The translations under genes and the position numbers were made by a program. A stretch of 64,000 nt of DNA from Trachemys scripta elegans (taxonomy: Eukaryota > Chordata > Testudines > Emydidae), in the NCBI RefSeq assembly GCF_013100865.1, contig NC_048317.1, positions 12,400,909 through 12,464,908 of the forward strand, written 5' to 3'. The notes beneath the pieces are model-generated. The model made no database searches. It was not told where the DNA came from and saw nothing but the letters and a program-made list of their open reading frames with translations. This document shows, in pieces, positions 1 to 9,293 of the stretch (the stretch's first letter is position 1; each line of letters opens with the position of its first letter).

Positions 1-627
1 CGTAGCCTCACCCCTCCAGCCCTCAAAGCCTAGGGGATGTTTGGAACATCAGTTCTCCCTAATACTGCAGCTCATACAGGACCCAGTCCTGAGAGGTGCT
101 GGGCACCCTCCACTCCCATTGACATCAGTGGGAACTCCTGGCAGGATCAGGTCGTGTAGCTAGAGCCGGTCAAACACTTTGTACCTGTCTGTCTGTATCT
201 CTGTCTCTATCCAGTGAAAACTGATGTTTGGGTTCAATCGAAGCGATTCACCAAAGTGTTCTGAGCTCTTTGAAAATCCCCATTTTTCCTCCAACCTTTT
301 ATAACCTTGGAAAAATGTTAATTTTTTTTTTCTCATTTTGGTGGGAAAAATCCCACTTCCCGCTTTTTAAAACTCTTTCCCCAGAGCTACGTTTCATTGC
401 TTTGTTTTTCCCCAATAGAGCCGGTGACACTGAAACAAAAAATGTTTCCAAAAACTCAACAATTTTGAATTTTTTTTTCCTAGAAAACCAATGAATTTCA
501 ACCCAAACAAAACCACTTGTATTTCCTCTGAGCGTTTTTCTGCTCCCCCTCTTCCCCCGTGCCTTTTTCCATAGCGCGATCCCGTCCTGCCAGGTTAACT
601 CTTTCCTTACTGCTGCTCTCTCCCCAG
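1..627 (+). other. 3' part of the last intron of the CCN-family gene
   Basis: This is the sequence upstream of the CCN terminal exon. It ends in a pyrimidine-rich tract and CAG acceptor (CTGCTCTCTCCCCAG, ending at 627). From about 155 to 515 it holds a degenerate AT-rich repeat with runs of T and A (starting near 'gagccggtcaaa'). It resembles the old foldback-type repeats seen again near 43.2 kb. No coding signal was found, and the open frames here are short and low in complexity. Confidence 0.75.
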
Positions 628-939
628 AAAGGAAAGAAGTGCGTGCGGACCCCGAAGTCCTGTCGGGGAATCCACTTTGAGTTCTCGGGCTGCACCAGCG
701 TCCGCTCTTACCGGCCCAAGTTCTGCGGGAGCTGCACAGACGGCCGCTGCTGCACGCCCCACACCACCAGCACTGCGGAGGTGGAGTTCCGGTGCCCGGA
801 GGGGGACTTCTTCCACCGTAAGCTAATGTTCATCAAGACGTGCTCCTGCCACCATGACTGCCCCAGGGACAACGACATCTTCCTGGCCACCTACCGCAGA
901 AGGATGACCGGTGACCATATCAAGATAGAGAGGCAGTAG
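628..939 (+). CDS. CCN-family matricellular protein, terminal exon (C-terminal cystine-knot domain)
   Basis: This is the last coding exon of a CCN protein (the family of CYR61, CTGF, NOV and WISP). CCN proteins are secreted and bind integrins, heparan sulfate and growth factors through four modules, of which the CT cystine knot is the last. The exon opens directly after a CAG acceptor, reads 103 residues from KGKKC and stops at TAG 937-939. Clear family signatures are SGCTS (res. 20-24), RPKFCGSCTDGRCCTPH (29-45) and FIKTCSC (68-74), then NDIF near the end. Cysteines are at 5, 12, 22, 33, 36, 41, 42, 56, 72, 74 and 78. Ten is the family norm, so the one at 12 looks extra. The domain is most like CTGF/CCN2, but the C-terminus (HIKIERQ) is not that of CCN2, so I do not assign a paralogue. 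The upstream exons are outside the window. Confidence 0.93.
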   Translation, partial: KGKKCVRTPKSCRGIHFEFSGCTSVRSYRPKFCGSCTDGRCCTPHTTSTAEVEFRCPEGDFFHRKLMFIKTCSCHHDCPRDNDIFLATYRRRMTGDHIKIERQ

Positions 940-1269
940 CCCCTCCTCTCCCTGATCAGGCTAATGCGTTGAGCGCTCTCAAGTGCCTGCCGAGCTGGTT
1001 CCTTTTGAGGATGCTGAGGCAGAACAAGGCGAGCCTGGAAACAGAGATGGGCCGGGACTGAAATCCTGATCCAAATTCCCCAGACTTCGAGGCAGTTTGG
1101 ATCCGGATCTAAGCCTTGTGGCCCAGGCCCATTTCTAGCTGAAAGTGAAGTGGGTGAGCCGTTCCTTGAAGTCCCTGCTGTGCCGGTACCTGGCAGCAAA
1201 CCCAGGGCAGGAGGCAAAGGAGAGGCCCAGGAAGTCTGAATGTGCATCAACGTGCTAGGCCTGTTTCCC

Positions 1270-1275
1270 ATTAAA
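1270..1275 (+). promoter_or_regulatory. candidate proximal poly(A) signal (ATTAAA)
   Basis: ATTAAA lies 331 bases after the CCN stop codon. It is the common variant hexamer. No strong downstream GU-rich element is obvious, so use is uncertain. Confidence 0.35.
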
Positions 1276-1735
1276 CAACGGACTAGGGCCCTGGTGCATC
1301 GGCATCTAGCTTTTTGCAATGCATCCCTGTAAATGAAAGTAGCCCAAGCCCAGTGATGGGTTAGTGCCGTGGCTGTCAGTCACTCTTGACTGACACCTGC
1401 TACGTCTTGGTGCTGTTTGACAAATTCTCTTCCCCTGCTCAGTGCCCCTGTTCGATACCCTCTGTCCCAGAGCAGTCAGCAACTCGAGAGTCCTGTGCAT
1501 TCGCTGCGTGTCTCTGACATCAGCCGTTTTTCAAAAGCCAGATGGTCCTGCATGTGCCCTGGGGTCTACTGAGAACAGCAGAGAGCGTTACAAGGGGTTG
1601 GCCATTCAGTCCCACTGCAAGAGACCTGACATTGCTGTGTGGCTTTCTTTGGAAAATCCAGACCCAGTTCGGGACATCTCCGTAGACGATGGGGTTGTCA
1701 CTCTGCTCACTGGCAATGCAGAAAGGGCTCTAGGG

Positions 1736-1840
1736 CCTGATTCTGATCTCAGATACCCCAATGTAAATCAGGAGTAACTCCGGAGAGCACTGCCAGGGTA
1801 AAACTGGGATGTGCTAGATTAGAATCAGGTTCCCATCCTG
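1736..1840. repeat. ancient interspersed repeat, 'gattctgatct' family
   Basis: The segment starts 'gcctgattctgatctcag' and ends 'agattagaatcaggttcc', so its ends are roughly inverted. The middle carries 'aatcaggagtaactcc'. Similar degenerate copies lie at about 11500-11680, 15050-15145 and 41305-41400. I recognise it as a widespread old amniote repeat of MITE type; the name is not known to me. Confidence 0.45.
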
Positions 1841-3040
1841 AAAAATCGCAGCCAACAGATCTGCTCCTGTAACTTCTGAGTCCCATGTGTAGACTTTACT
1901 GCCAGAAAATTAGTATTTCCTACTTTTCACGTCTGTTACTGCATCAGAGCCGGATCTGTTGTGGGAGAGTGAGCTGGCTTCTCTCCTGGCTCGTGCATCA
2001 GCAACAGAATTGCAAGAGTCTTTATTCCGGGTGGTGTGTGAACAGGAAGAACCCAGCTCAGGTCAGATCCCAGGGAGAGTTTGAGGTGCCAGAAGGAAAA
2101 AAACAAGAACAATTGTTAACTGTAAAGAGAGCAGATTTGGCCTGGAGTTGTTGAGACGACAACATGAAAAGCTCTGACTGGGGCCCTGTGTGTCAGTCAT
2201 GGGATACATCTCTTGCCGCAGAACTATGCTTCATAATCTCAGCTTCCAGTAGAGAAAATCGTTGCTAGTCCTCAGAGTTACAAACAAAAATCTTACAATT
2301 GTAGCCCAAATGTAACCAATGCAGGGGTACCTACCAGAGTGTGCAACCAGCCTGAAGCAATAGCTTTGAGAGGTATGAACCGTTTGCCTCAGTGGGATGT
2401 TAACTCTGAAAACTAATGAGGGTCCAAATATCAACATTACTATTTAACGCCTGCTCGTTTTAGCAGAAACATCCAGCTAATGGGCTGATCCCACCAGTGC
2501 CTTTTGTCTCCATTCTTTAATTCATCTGAAGCTGGGACAGAATTTCTACCAGAATGATGCAGAATCAAGGGGCCTTGCTGCAGAACTGAGGTCCAACCAA
2601 CTGCAGAGGCTGGGACCGTGCCTATGCTGCCATCCATACCTGTATTTCAGAGCAGAGCTTCCTTTCAAATAACATTCCAGGCAGTTGCTAAATGCCGCCC
2701 TTCGCTTATAGGCTTCAAAGCATCATCCCTGACTTGGCCACTGAAATGCCCGGGGTATAAAACATCACCTCTTTTCCCCCATCCCCCAACAGCTGCAGCA
2801 GCATCGCTCCCATCACAGCCGCTCCCGGAGCTTTGCCCTCCTGTTGTTTGCATTGGGATTCAAACTGTAGTCTACGGTGTTGCTGTCGGTCAAACAGTCG
2901 GTTCTAGGGCCTTTCCTGCTGTAAACTCCCCTGCCCCCGCCTCTTTGGTGCAGTTCTTCTGGGTTGGTGGCTGTTCTTCCTCTTGGCTGCCTGGCTTCAG
3001 AGGGTAAAACTAAAATGATGGTTGCACTTTACCTGATAAC

Positions 3041-3046
3041 AATAAA
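3041..3046 (+). promoter_or_regulatory. candidate distal poly(A) signal (AATAAA)
   Basis: Canonical AATAAA with a T/G-rich downstream stretch, about 2.1 kb after the CCN stop. It is the best candidate for the gene's 3' end in this window. Confidence 0.5.
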
Positions 3047-3205
3047 TGTCTCGTTATTTTGTACGTAACCCGCCCACCTGGACTCCTCTGTGGATGGATG
3101 GTCCCCAGAGGGGGATGTGTCCAAGCAGGGAGTTGAGAGGAGCTCCCTGCTGAACAGGGGCAAGTCTCAGCTGTATGACCAATCACCAGCCACTTTCAAA
3201 CCCAA

Positions 3206-3363
3206 GGATCTCTGCCATTGGTTGGTGCTGGAGTCCTCAAAGCTCCAGGATCTTTGCCATTGGTTGGTGCTGGAGTCCTCAGAGCTCCAGGATCTTTGCC
3301 ATTGTTTGGTGCTGGAGTCCTCAAAGCTCCAGGATCTTTGCCATTGGTCCGAGCTGGAGTCCT
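3206..3363 (+). repeat. 42-bp minisatellite, about 3.8 units
   Basis: Units begin with 'ggatct' at 3206, 3248, 3290 and 3332, so the period is exactly 42 bp. Each contains 'ttgccattggttggtgctgg' with few substitutions. Because 42 is divisible by three, open frames run through it and give a repeated 14-residue peptide in each frame. There is no splice or codon evidence that it is translated. Confidence 0.9.
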
Positions 3364-3419
3364 CTAAACAGATTCATTCCTCCCCCACAAAGAAATACTG
3401 TCAGTAAGTCATGTCCATC

Positions 3420-3542
3420 TAGGGTGACCAGATGTCCCGATCTTATAGGGACAGTCATGATTTTTGGGTCGTTTTCTTATATAGGCTCCTATTATCCCCC
3501 ACCCCCGTCCTGATTTTTCACATTTGCTGTCTGGTCACCCTA
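3420..3542. mobile_element. short hAT-type MITE (TAGGGTGACCAGA ends)
   Basis: The ends TAGGGTGACCAGA and TCTGGTCACCCTA are perfect inverted repeats. The element is flanked by an exact 8-bp duplication, tgtccatc (3412-3419 and 3543-3550), the size typical of hAT transposases. It has no coding capacity. A related, diverged copy is at about 55265-55380. Confidence 0.85.
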
Positions 3543-3603
3543 TGTCCATCCAACATCGCATCTCGCTGACTGTAAATAAGAGGCAGGGAGACCCAGGCTG
3601 CCT

Positions 3604-3735
3604 GGCTGAGTGAACCAGCCCCTGGATCTGGGGGTCAGGAGCCATGGTTCTGGTCCCAGTTCTGCGGCTCACTGGGGTATGTAACTTTGGGCAAATCACT
3701 TCATCTCGCTGAGCCTCTGGTCCTGCCTTGGCGAG
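3604..3735 (+). repeat. MIR-like ancient SINE fragment (probable)
   Basis: The order 'ggttctggtcccagttctgc', 'gggcaaatcacttcatctcg' and 'ctgagcctctgg' follows the body of MIR/CORE-SINE elements on the + strand. It is strongly diverged, and the boundaries are approximate. Confidence 0.5.
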
Positions 3736-6139
3736 GACAGGGCCTGGCATGATCCCAGCTGATGCCGATAGCCCAGTGCATGCGCGGAGAGGTGCCAGCC
3801 TGTGCCCCCTCCGTCCAAGGCCAAGGCGATGCTGGGCCACGCTAACATCCCATAATGCGAGTGCGTGTGAGCCAGGACTCAGTGGGGTGCCAGCCCTGCG
3901 GTGCACGCGGAGGCAGCCATTCGCCAGACATGCTTCCCACAGTGTTTAATAGTCGGATAAAAATAAACCTGGGAGCAGATGTGGCCAGAAGTCAGTGTGA
4001 ATAGGGGGAGCTTTATGGAGGCTTAGCAGCTTACGGGTGATATTCACTATCTCATCGTATTATCCAAGGGCGGTTCTCCCCCCACCCCTGCTCTCTTTTA
4101 ATATTTACAGGAACCATTTCCCAGAGGGCATGCGGATGAATCTCGCATGACGCCGACTGGGACAGAGGAAAGGTCCTTTCCTGTCCTATAAGCTTTGACC
4201 CTCCCCCATCTCTTTTGGGGGGAGCATCACCCCTGATTTACTGTGTATAACCAGGCCCAATTTCCTTCTCGCTCCGGCTGGTTTTACACCATCCACTTCC
4301 ATCGATTCCCAGGGGGCCGCTCCTCATTCACGCCAGCCTAAGGGAGAGCAGAATCGTACCGTTCTCTGTCAAGGTGGGGCACACTGACTCCAGACACTCC
4401 CGAACTTCAGGGATGTTTAGAGCTGGATCTGACCCAGGTGGCTGACCCTGTGAATCGCTCATTGGTGAGTGGTGGGAGGGGGACCCCTTCGCAATCCATG
4501 TCCCACCAGACCCTATCTAATGCCAGCCTCACAAGCCCACACTGCACTGCCACCTCCATCCCATCCCCGAGCTGTCTGCTCCTAGGGCAGCGTCATCAGA
4601 GAGAGGGAGAAAAGTGGGGTGGGGGGGGCGATCAGGAGCTGCTGCTTCTGGCACAATCCCACCCATTCCCCTGCTCTCCACCCCTGGGTACCAGAGAAGT
4701 CACACAATAATCTGGCATTTTTTATAGTGGTTCCCAAAGCACTTTGGAAGTAGGAATTTCTTCACCCACCCTGGCGTGCCACCCCTGCGGGGGTGGACCG
4801 TAGCAGGTGTTCAGTCGTGCAGAGCAGCTCGCACACTAGCACAGTGCAGGAAGGAGAGGTGCGGGGTGTGTGTGTGTGTGGTGGTGGGGGGGGGATAAAG
4901 GGAAGCAGATCAGATCATCCGCGCTGAGATCGGGCCAGGACGCTGGGCTAACACGTGTGGGAAGTGCCCAGGGATCTTTAATGACCATGAGTCGTTGCAG
5001 CCTGTGTCATCCCTGAGCTAGAGTCGAGGAGCAGTACGCTGGGATGTCTCAGGCTCCTGGCTGCCGGCGACATGGGGGCAGTTGAGGAGCTTGTCTCTGT
5101 CCTCAGTGGGAATGGGGCACTGCACGCAGAGACCAGCGGGGTGGGGACGGGACCAATACATGAAATGACAGAGAAATTGGCACCGTCTGCTTCTTGTGAT
5201 GGGGGGCTCCAGGAAAGAAGCCCCTCACCCCAGCAAGGGGAAGACAGGTGAGGAGGATGGAGGAGGAAGACAGGAATGGAGAGGGGGATGGCTCACTGGG
5301 AAAGGGATGAGTGGCCTGCTTTGAGTATAGGGCCTCTGGAGTCACTCCCCATAAGGTCCATTCATTCTCTGGTGTGTACAGTCAATGGCCACTAGGTGGC
5401 AGCAGACACCTCACTAATTGGGACTCAGGTTCTCCTGGTGCGTGGGGGGCTTTCCTGGGCAGGTGCGGGGGGGGGGGGGGGGCTGAGCTGGGAACACACG
5501 GTTCTTTTGTGTCGCTGCCACCTAGCAACCCTTCCCACTGCTAAACGTGTCTCCGATGTCCCCTTTGAGTGCCCGTGCGAGGGCCTGGACAGGTCATCTC
5601 CCCAGTCACTGTGGGTGCGGAGAGCCCCTGGGTGAGGGGCCAGCTCTGCAAAGAATCTGGCTCACGAGAGCCTAGGTCAGTGTGTTCCCCACGCTGCCAT
5701 CAGCAGCTTTGCGCCTCGTCACCAAACACGCTCCGTGTCCCTTTTAGTGAGCCCCGGGCTGTTGGAGTGTGCTGGACTGGCACCCGGCCACCCCCAGTTG
5801 GCCCTTAGGGCAGCACCAAAGCAAGCATTCCCCACACGGCCCCACTGATCTGCCCCAGCCCTGGGCCACGGGCATGACTAGATCTCCGGACTAGAGCTGG
5901 TCAGAATGTGTCTGACTAACTGTATTTGTGCCGGAATAGTCCTGGTATTTATTGGCATGACTGCAGTGCCCAGGACCTGCAGTTGGTTCCCTGAAGGCGG
6001 AATGTTTTGAGGAGACGTCTGGTTTTGACTGGGTTTGTGATCAGAAGGTTTCTGCGGTCCCAGGCGGACTGTCCGGTCACTTCTCACCAGAAGATTCAAA
6101 CACCTCCTTTTGGAGCCAAAACCGGCTGCTTTGACACAA
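3736..6139. other. non-coding stretch, no gene recognised
   Basis: No open frame here resembles a protein known to me, and none is flanked by convincing splice sites. It holds a GT-rich simple repeat followed by a G run (about 4866-4893), a 16-base G run near 5467 and an old repeat segment near 5885 (starting 'ctagagctggtcaga'). Confidence 0.6.
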
Positions 6140-6240
6140 TTATAATAATAATAAATGGAGATATACCTATCTCCTAGAACTGGAAGGGACCCTGAAAGGT
6201 CATCGAGTCCAGGCCCCTGCCTTCACTAGCAGGACCAATT
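6140..6240 (-). mobile_element. tail fragment of tRNA-derived SINE with CR1-like 3' end
   Basis: From the AAT-repeat tail through 'ctcctagaactggaaggg' to 'ccttcactagcaggaccaa', this matches the full-length copy at 43.8-44.0 kb nearly base for base. It diverges after 'gaccaa'. The segment is the CR1-like 3' end of the SINE, on the minus strand. The tRNA head is missing here. Confidence 0.75.
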
Positions 6241-6657
6241 CCGTTGCGCAGAAAGTTTTTGGCTTGTTCCAATCTCAAACCCTCAAAAGCCTTCGTGAAA
6301 TGGAATTGTCCTTCTCCAGCCAGTCCCGTTCCATCCCCAGCAAGACCATGGCCTCTCTGCTGAGGGTTCCCAACGGGATCGAACTCGAGTGTCTCCTGCA
6401 GTGCTCTGAACCCCGGGGGAGTTCTGAGGGGCTGGCAAGGGGGTAAATAGTCCGGTGTAGCTCCGGTGTCAGCTTCTTTAACAACTGGTACAGACACAGT
6501 AACGGAGATGACTTTACTCTGGAGCAAAGTGGGATTGTTCTATTAACGCACTCTCACGGGGTGAGATTGCCATCTGCTGGGCAGCCCAACACGTGGGCTT
6601 GTCTACACGGGAGAGTTATTCTGGAGCAAGGTAGGCTGTGAACTTAAAAGGCTAGAG

Positions 6658-6968
6658 TAGGGGTCGGCAACCTTTCAGAAGTGGTGTGCCGAGCCTTCAT
6701 TTATTCACTCTGATTTAAGGTTTTGCGTGCCAGTCATACATTTTAACGTTTTTAGAAGGTCTCTTTCTATAAGTCTATAATATATAACTAAACTATTATT
6801 GTATGTAAAGTAAATAAGGTTTTTAAAATGTTTAAGAAGCTTCATTTAAAATGAGATTAAAATGCAGAGCCCCCCGGACCGGTGGCCAGGACCTGGGCAG
6901 TGTGAGTGCCACTGAAAATCAGCTCGCATGCCGCCTTTGGCACGTGTGCCTTAGGTTGCCTACCCCTG
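6658..6968. mobile_element. hAT-type MITE, copy 1 (GGGTCGGCAACC ends)
   Basis: It begins 'taggggtcggcaacctttca' and ends 'ggttgcctacccctg', an imperfect terminal inverted repeat. It is flanked by ggctagag (6650-6657) and ggctacag (6969-6976), 7 of 8 matching. It is inserted in an older repeat whose halves lie on both sides ('gggcttgtctacacggg' before, 'gagtgtccaccctgggg' after). Other copies are at 33812-34262 and 59819-60128. Confidence 0.85.
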
Positions 6969-6976
6969 GGCTACAG

Positions 6977-8968
6977 CTATTCTGTAATACTACGAGTGTC
7001 CACCCTGGGGGGCTATTCTGGTCAATATCCCCCTGTAGAAAAGCCCCCAGATCCCCCCCTCCCCAGGTTTTACCATGGCTGCTCAGCTGTCGGGCTTGGA
7101 CTTGAGTGGAACATGCATATGGGCCGTGTTCTTGGGGCCAGCTGTGAACGGAGGGCTGCCGCCCTCACTTACCTCGGGGACTTTATCGCTTTAGCCCAAA
7201 CCACATCCTGGCCGCGTGTGTGGGATGATAGCCTGGGTGTGTCGCCAGGGCCCTGGCTGGGGATAAGAGCGCTGGCGGAGTGGGTAGGTATTCTCCACTG
7301 TGCTCTTCGCCCTGCAGAGCAGGTCCCTTATCAGCCTGCCACACCGGTCCTCTGGGACCGTATCACTGTCAGTTGCAGCCTGCAGCTCAGTGGAGCTGAA
7401 AACAGGCTCTGGGCTCTTTCCTTTGTCCTCCCCCGGGCCGCTTGGGGGATGGAGCTGTGCAAACATTAGTAAAGGCTCCTGCAGCTGCCCCTCAAGGCAA
7501 GCTGCCCTTGGCTCTGTCAGCCTGGCCAAAGGTGGGGCTGAGCGTTTGCATCCCCCATAGAGGAGGGAGATAGATAGCCGGACTCCACTGCCTCCTAACC
7601 CTTTAATAACAACAACAAATGCTGCATATCACGTACATAGACCTCTGCATGCACAAAGTACTAACTAGCAACCCTCCCGTCCCTTGGGATATAGGGAAAT
7701 ATACCCAGGTCACAGACAAGACGCCCATAATGATGCCATCGTAAGCACTGCTGTACCATGCTGGCTATTCTGTCTGTGAATCCTCTGAGCTCTGCTGGAC
7801 GGAATCTGAACCGCTCAGTGGTGTGCCATAGACCCTATACTGCGGGTAGCGCATGGAGAATCTCTGTTAGCTCCAGTTCTAGCCGTGTTGCCGTTGTGAA
7901 GTCCCAAGTAGCTGTGGTGTGCAGCACATTGACAGCTGTGGAGCCCTTGCTGGTGATTATTAGTCTTTTGAAAAGCGAACAAGGCCTCCCTCAGCAGGAA
8001 TACATGGCGAAACGAGGACAGAGCCGTAGATAGTCATTTCCCTCGCTGTGTCTGAGCCTGCAGCTGGAGATGCTCATCTGGCTGGAACGTGGTGTCATCT
8101 GTGACGCTGACATCTTAGGATCCCAGCGGCAGAGACTCTTCTTTTAGTCATTGTAACGGAAGATAATCTGACCTTTCTACAGTGCCTTTCCACCCACATG
8201 GCTTTACAAGCTGGGGAGGTCAGAATCACTGCGCCCAGCCCCTGAAATGCTGCCAGCTCTGGAGTAGAGCGCAGACATTTAGGCCAGGAAACAAGGAATA
8301 CTGAATTCAGTTAAAACTATCAGGGGGATTTCAGAGAGACAATGCAGTTGCCCAGTTAGAATTTGGCCAGGACACCACGGCTAGCGTCCCAACAGTTGTG
8401 AAAAATACCCTGGGCTCCTTAATGACCACAAGTGGTCAGGACCTCTTGTCGTCCAGCAGCACAGCACGGCGTCCCCTTCTGGTGGTCTCAGAGGGAAGCA
8501 CACGACCTACGGAATCACCAAAGCCACTTCCTGACGACTCCTTGGTTTCCCTTGGAAACTGTTTTCTTTATTTAGATGGGCCAAAGCATAACCCACCATT
8601 ATCCATCAGTGTTCAGCCTGCTTAGCACCACGGCAAACACACCACTAAAAACCCTTTTAGCCTTTTATTAGACGTCACGGGTTTGAAATGTAAAGTGTAA
8701 CGTCCCTTGTTTCCTTTCCCGTTAGCTGGAGAGAGTTTTAGAAGGAAAAGCCCCTTGTTCGAGGGTCTGAGATGGTATCAAAGACGGTAACAACTGGCCT
8801 TTTGGGGAGAAGAGAAGAGGGTAGTTGAGGTGGCTGGATTGGTTGTTGCTGCTGCTGTTATCCATCTGATCCTGTTTCATCCTACGTGGCAATGTCATGT
8901 GGGTGCCTCTCTCTGGCCCTCTCTGGTCAGGACATCTCTCAGGATTAGATTGAAAAAGGCCTGGGGTC
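6977..8968. other. non-coding stretch, no gene recognised
   Basis: The open frames between 6851 and 7560 overlap each other on both strands and match nothing I recognise. A weak MIR-like stretch may lie near 8150-8290 ('acagtgcctttccaccc'). Otherwise I see nothing that can be named. Confidence 0.55.
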
Positions 8969-9285
8969 CAGTGGCAGATTAGCCACTGGGCCAACAGGGC
9001 CCATGCTCAGAGGCCCTGGCCAACTGGGGGGCCTCAGAAAAATGGGCACCCCTGTGCCCCGACCCATCCCTCCCACCCGGTGCTCCTGCCGGGGAGTGAG
9101 GGAAGCCCCTGCACCCCGGCCCCGCTCCTCGGCAGGACTCCTGGGTGGGGAGGGGAAGTCCCCGCGCCCCAATCTCAGTCCCCAGGGGGAGTGCCGGAGG
9201 TGGGTGGGAACTGCAGGCAGAAGGGGTGGGGAGGGGCCCCCACTTGCTCAGGCCCAGGGCCCCACAAAATCCTAATCCGCCTCTG
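8969..9285. mobile_element. hAT-type MITE, GC-rich (CAGTGGCAGATTA ends)
   Basis: The left end CAGTGGCAGATTAG and right end CTAATCCGCCTCTG are inverted repeats. An exact 8-bp duplication, ctggggtc, flanks the element (8961-8968 and 9286-9293). The interior is very GC-rich, which produces long spurious open frames on both strands. No transposase is encoded. Confidence 0.88.
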
Positions 9286-9293
9286 CTGGGGTC

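Larger units (their letters stand above)
940..3065 (+). other. 3'UTR of the CCN-family gene (probable)
   Basis: Non-coding sequence follows the stop codon. Two candidate poly(A) signals are visible: ATTAAA at 1270-1275 and AATAAA at 3041-3046. The latter is followed by a T/G-rich stretch (gtctcgttattttg), as expected for a cleavage element. Long CCN 3'UTRs are common, so the distal signal is plausible, but the true end cannot be fixed without transcripts. The stretch 1736-1840 contains an ancient interspersed repeat (see separate entry). No further coding was recognised. Confidence 0.55.

Noticed and set aside
3206..3363. CRISPR-like array
   Set aside because: Contiguous tandem repeat without spacers, in a vertebrate genome.
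3090..3513. Repeated-peptide frames that look like a tandem-repeat protein
   Set aside because: Produced by the 42-bp minisatellite; no start, splice or domain evidence.
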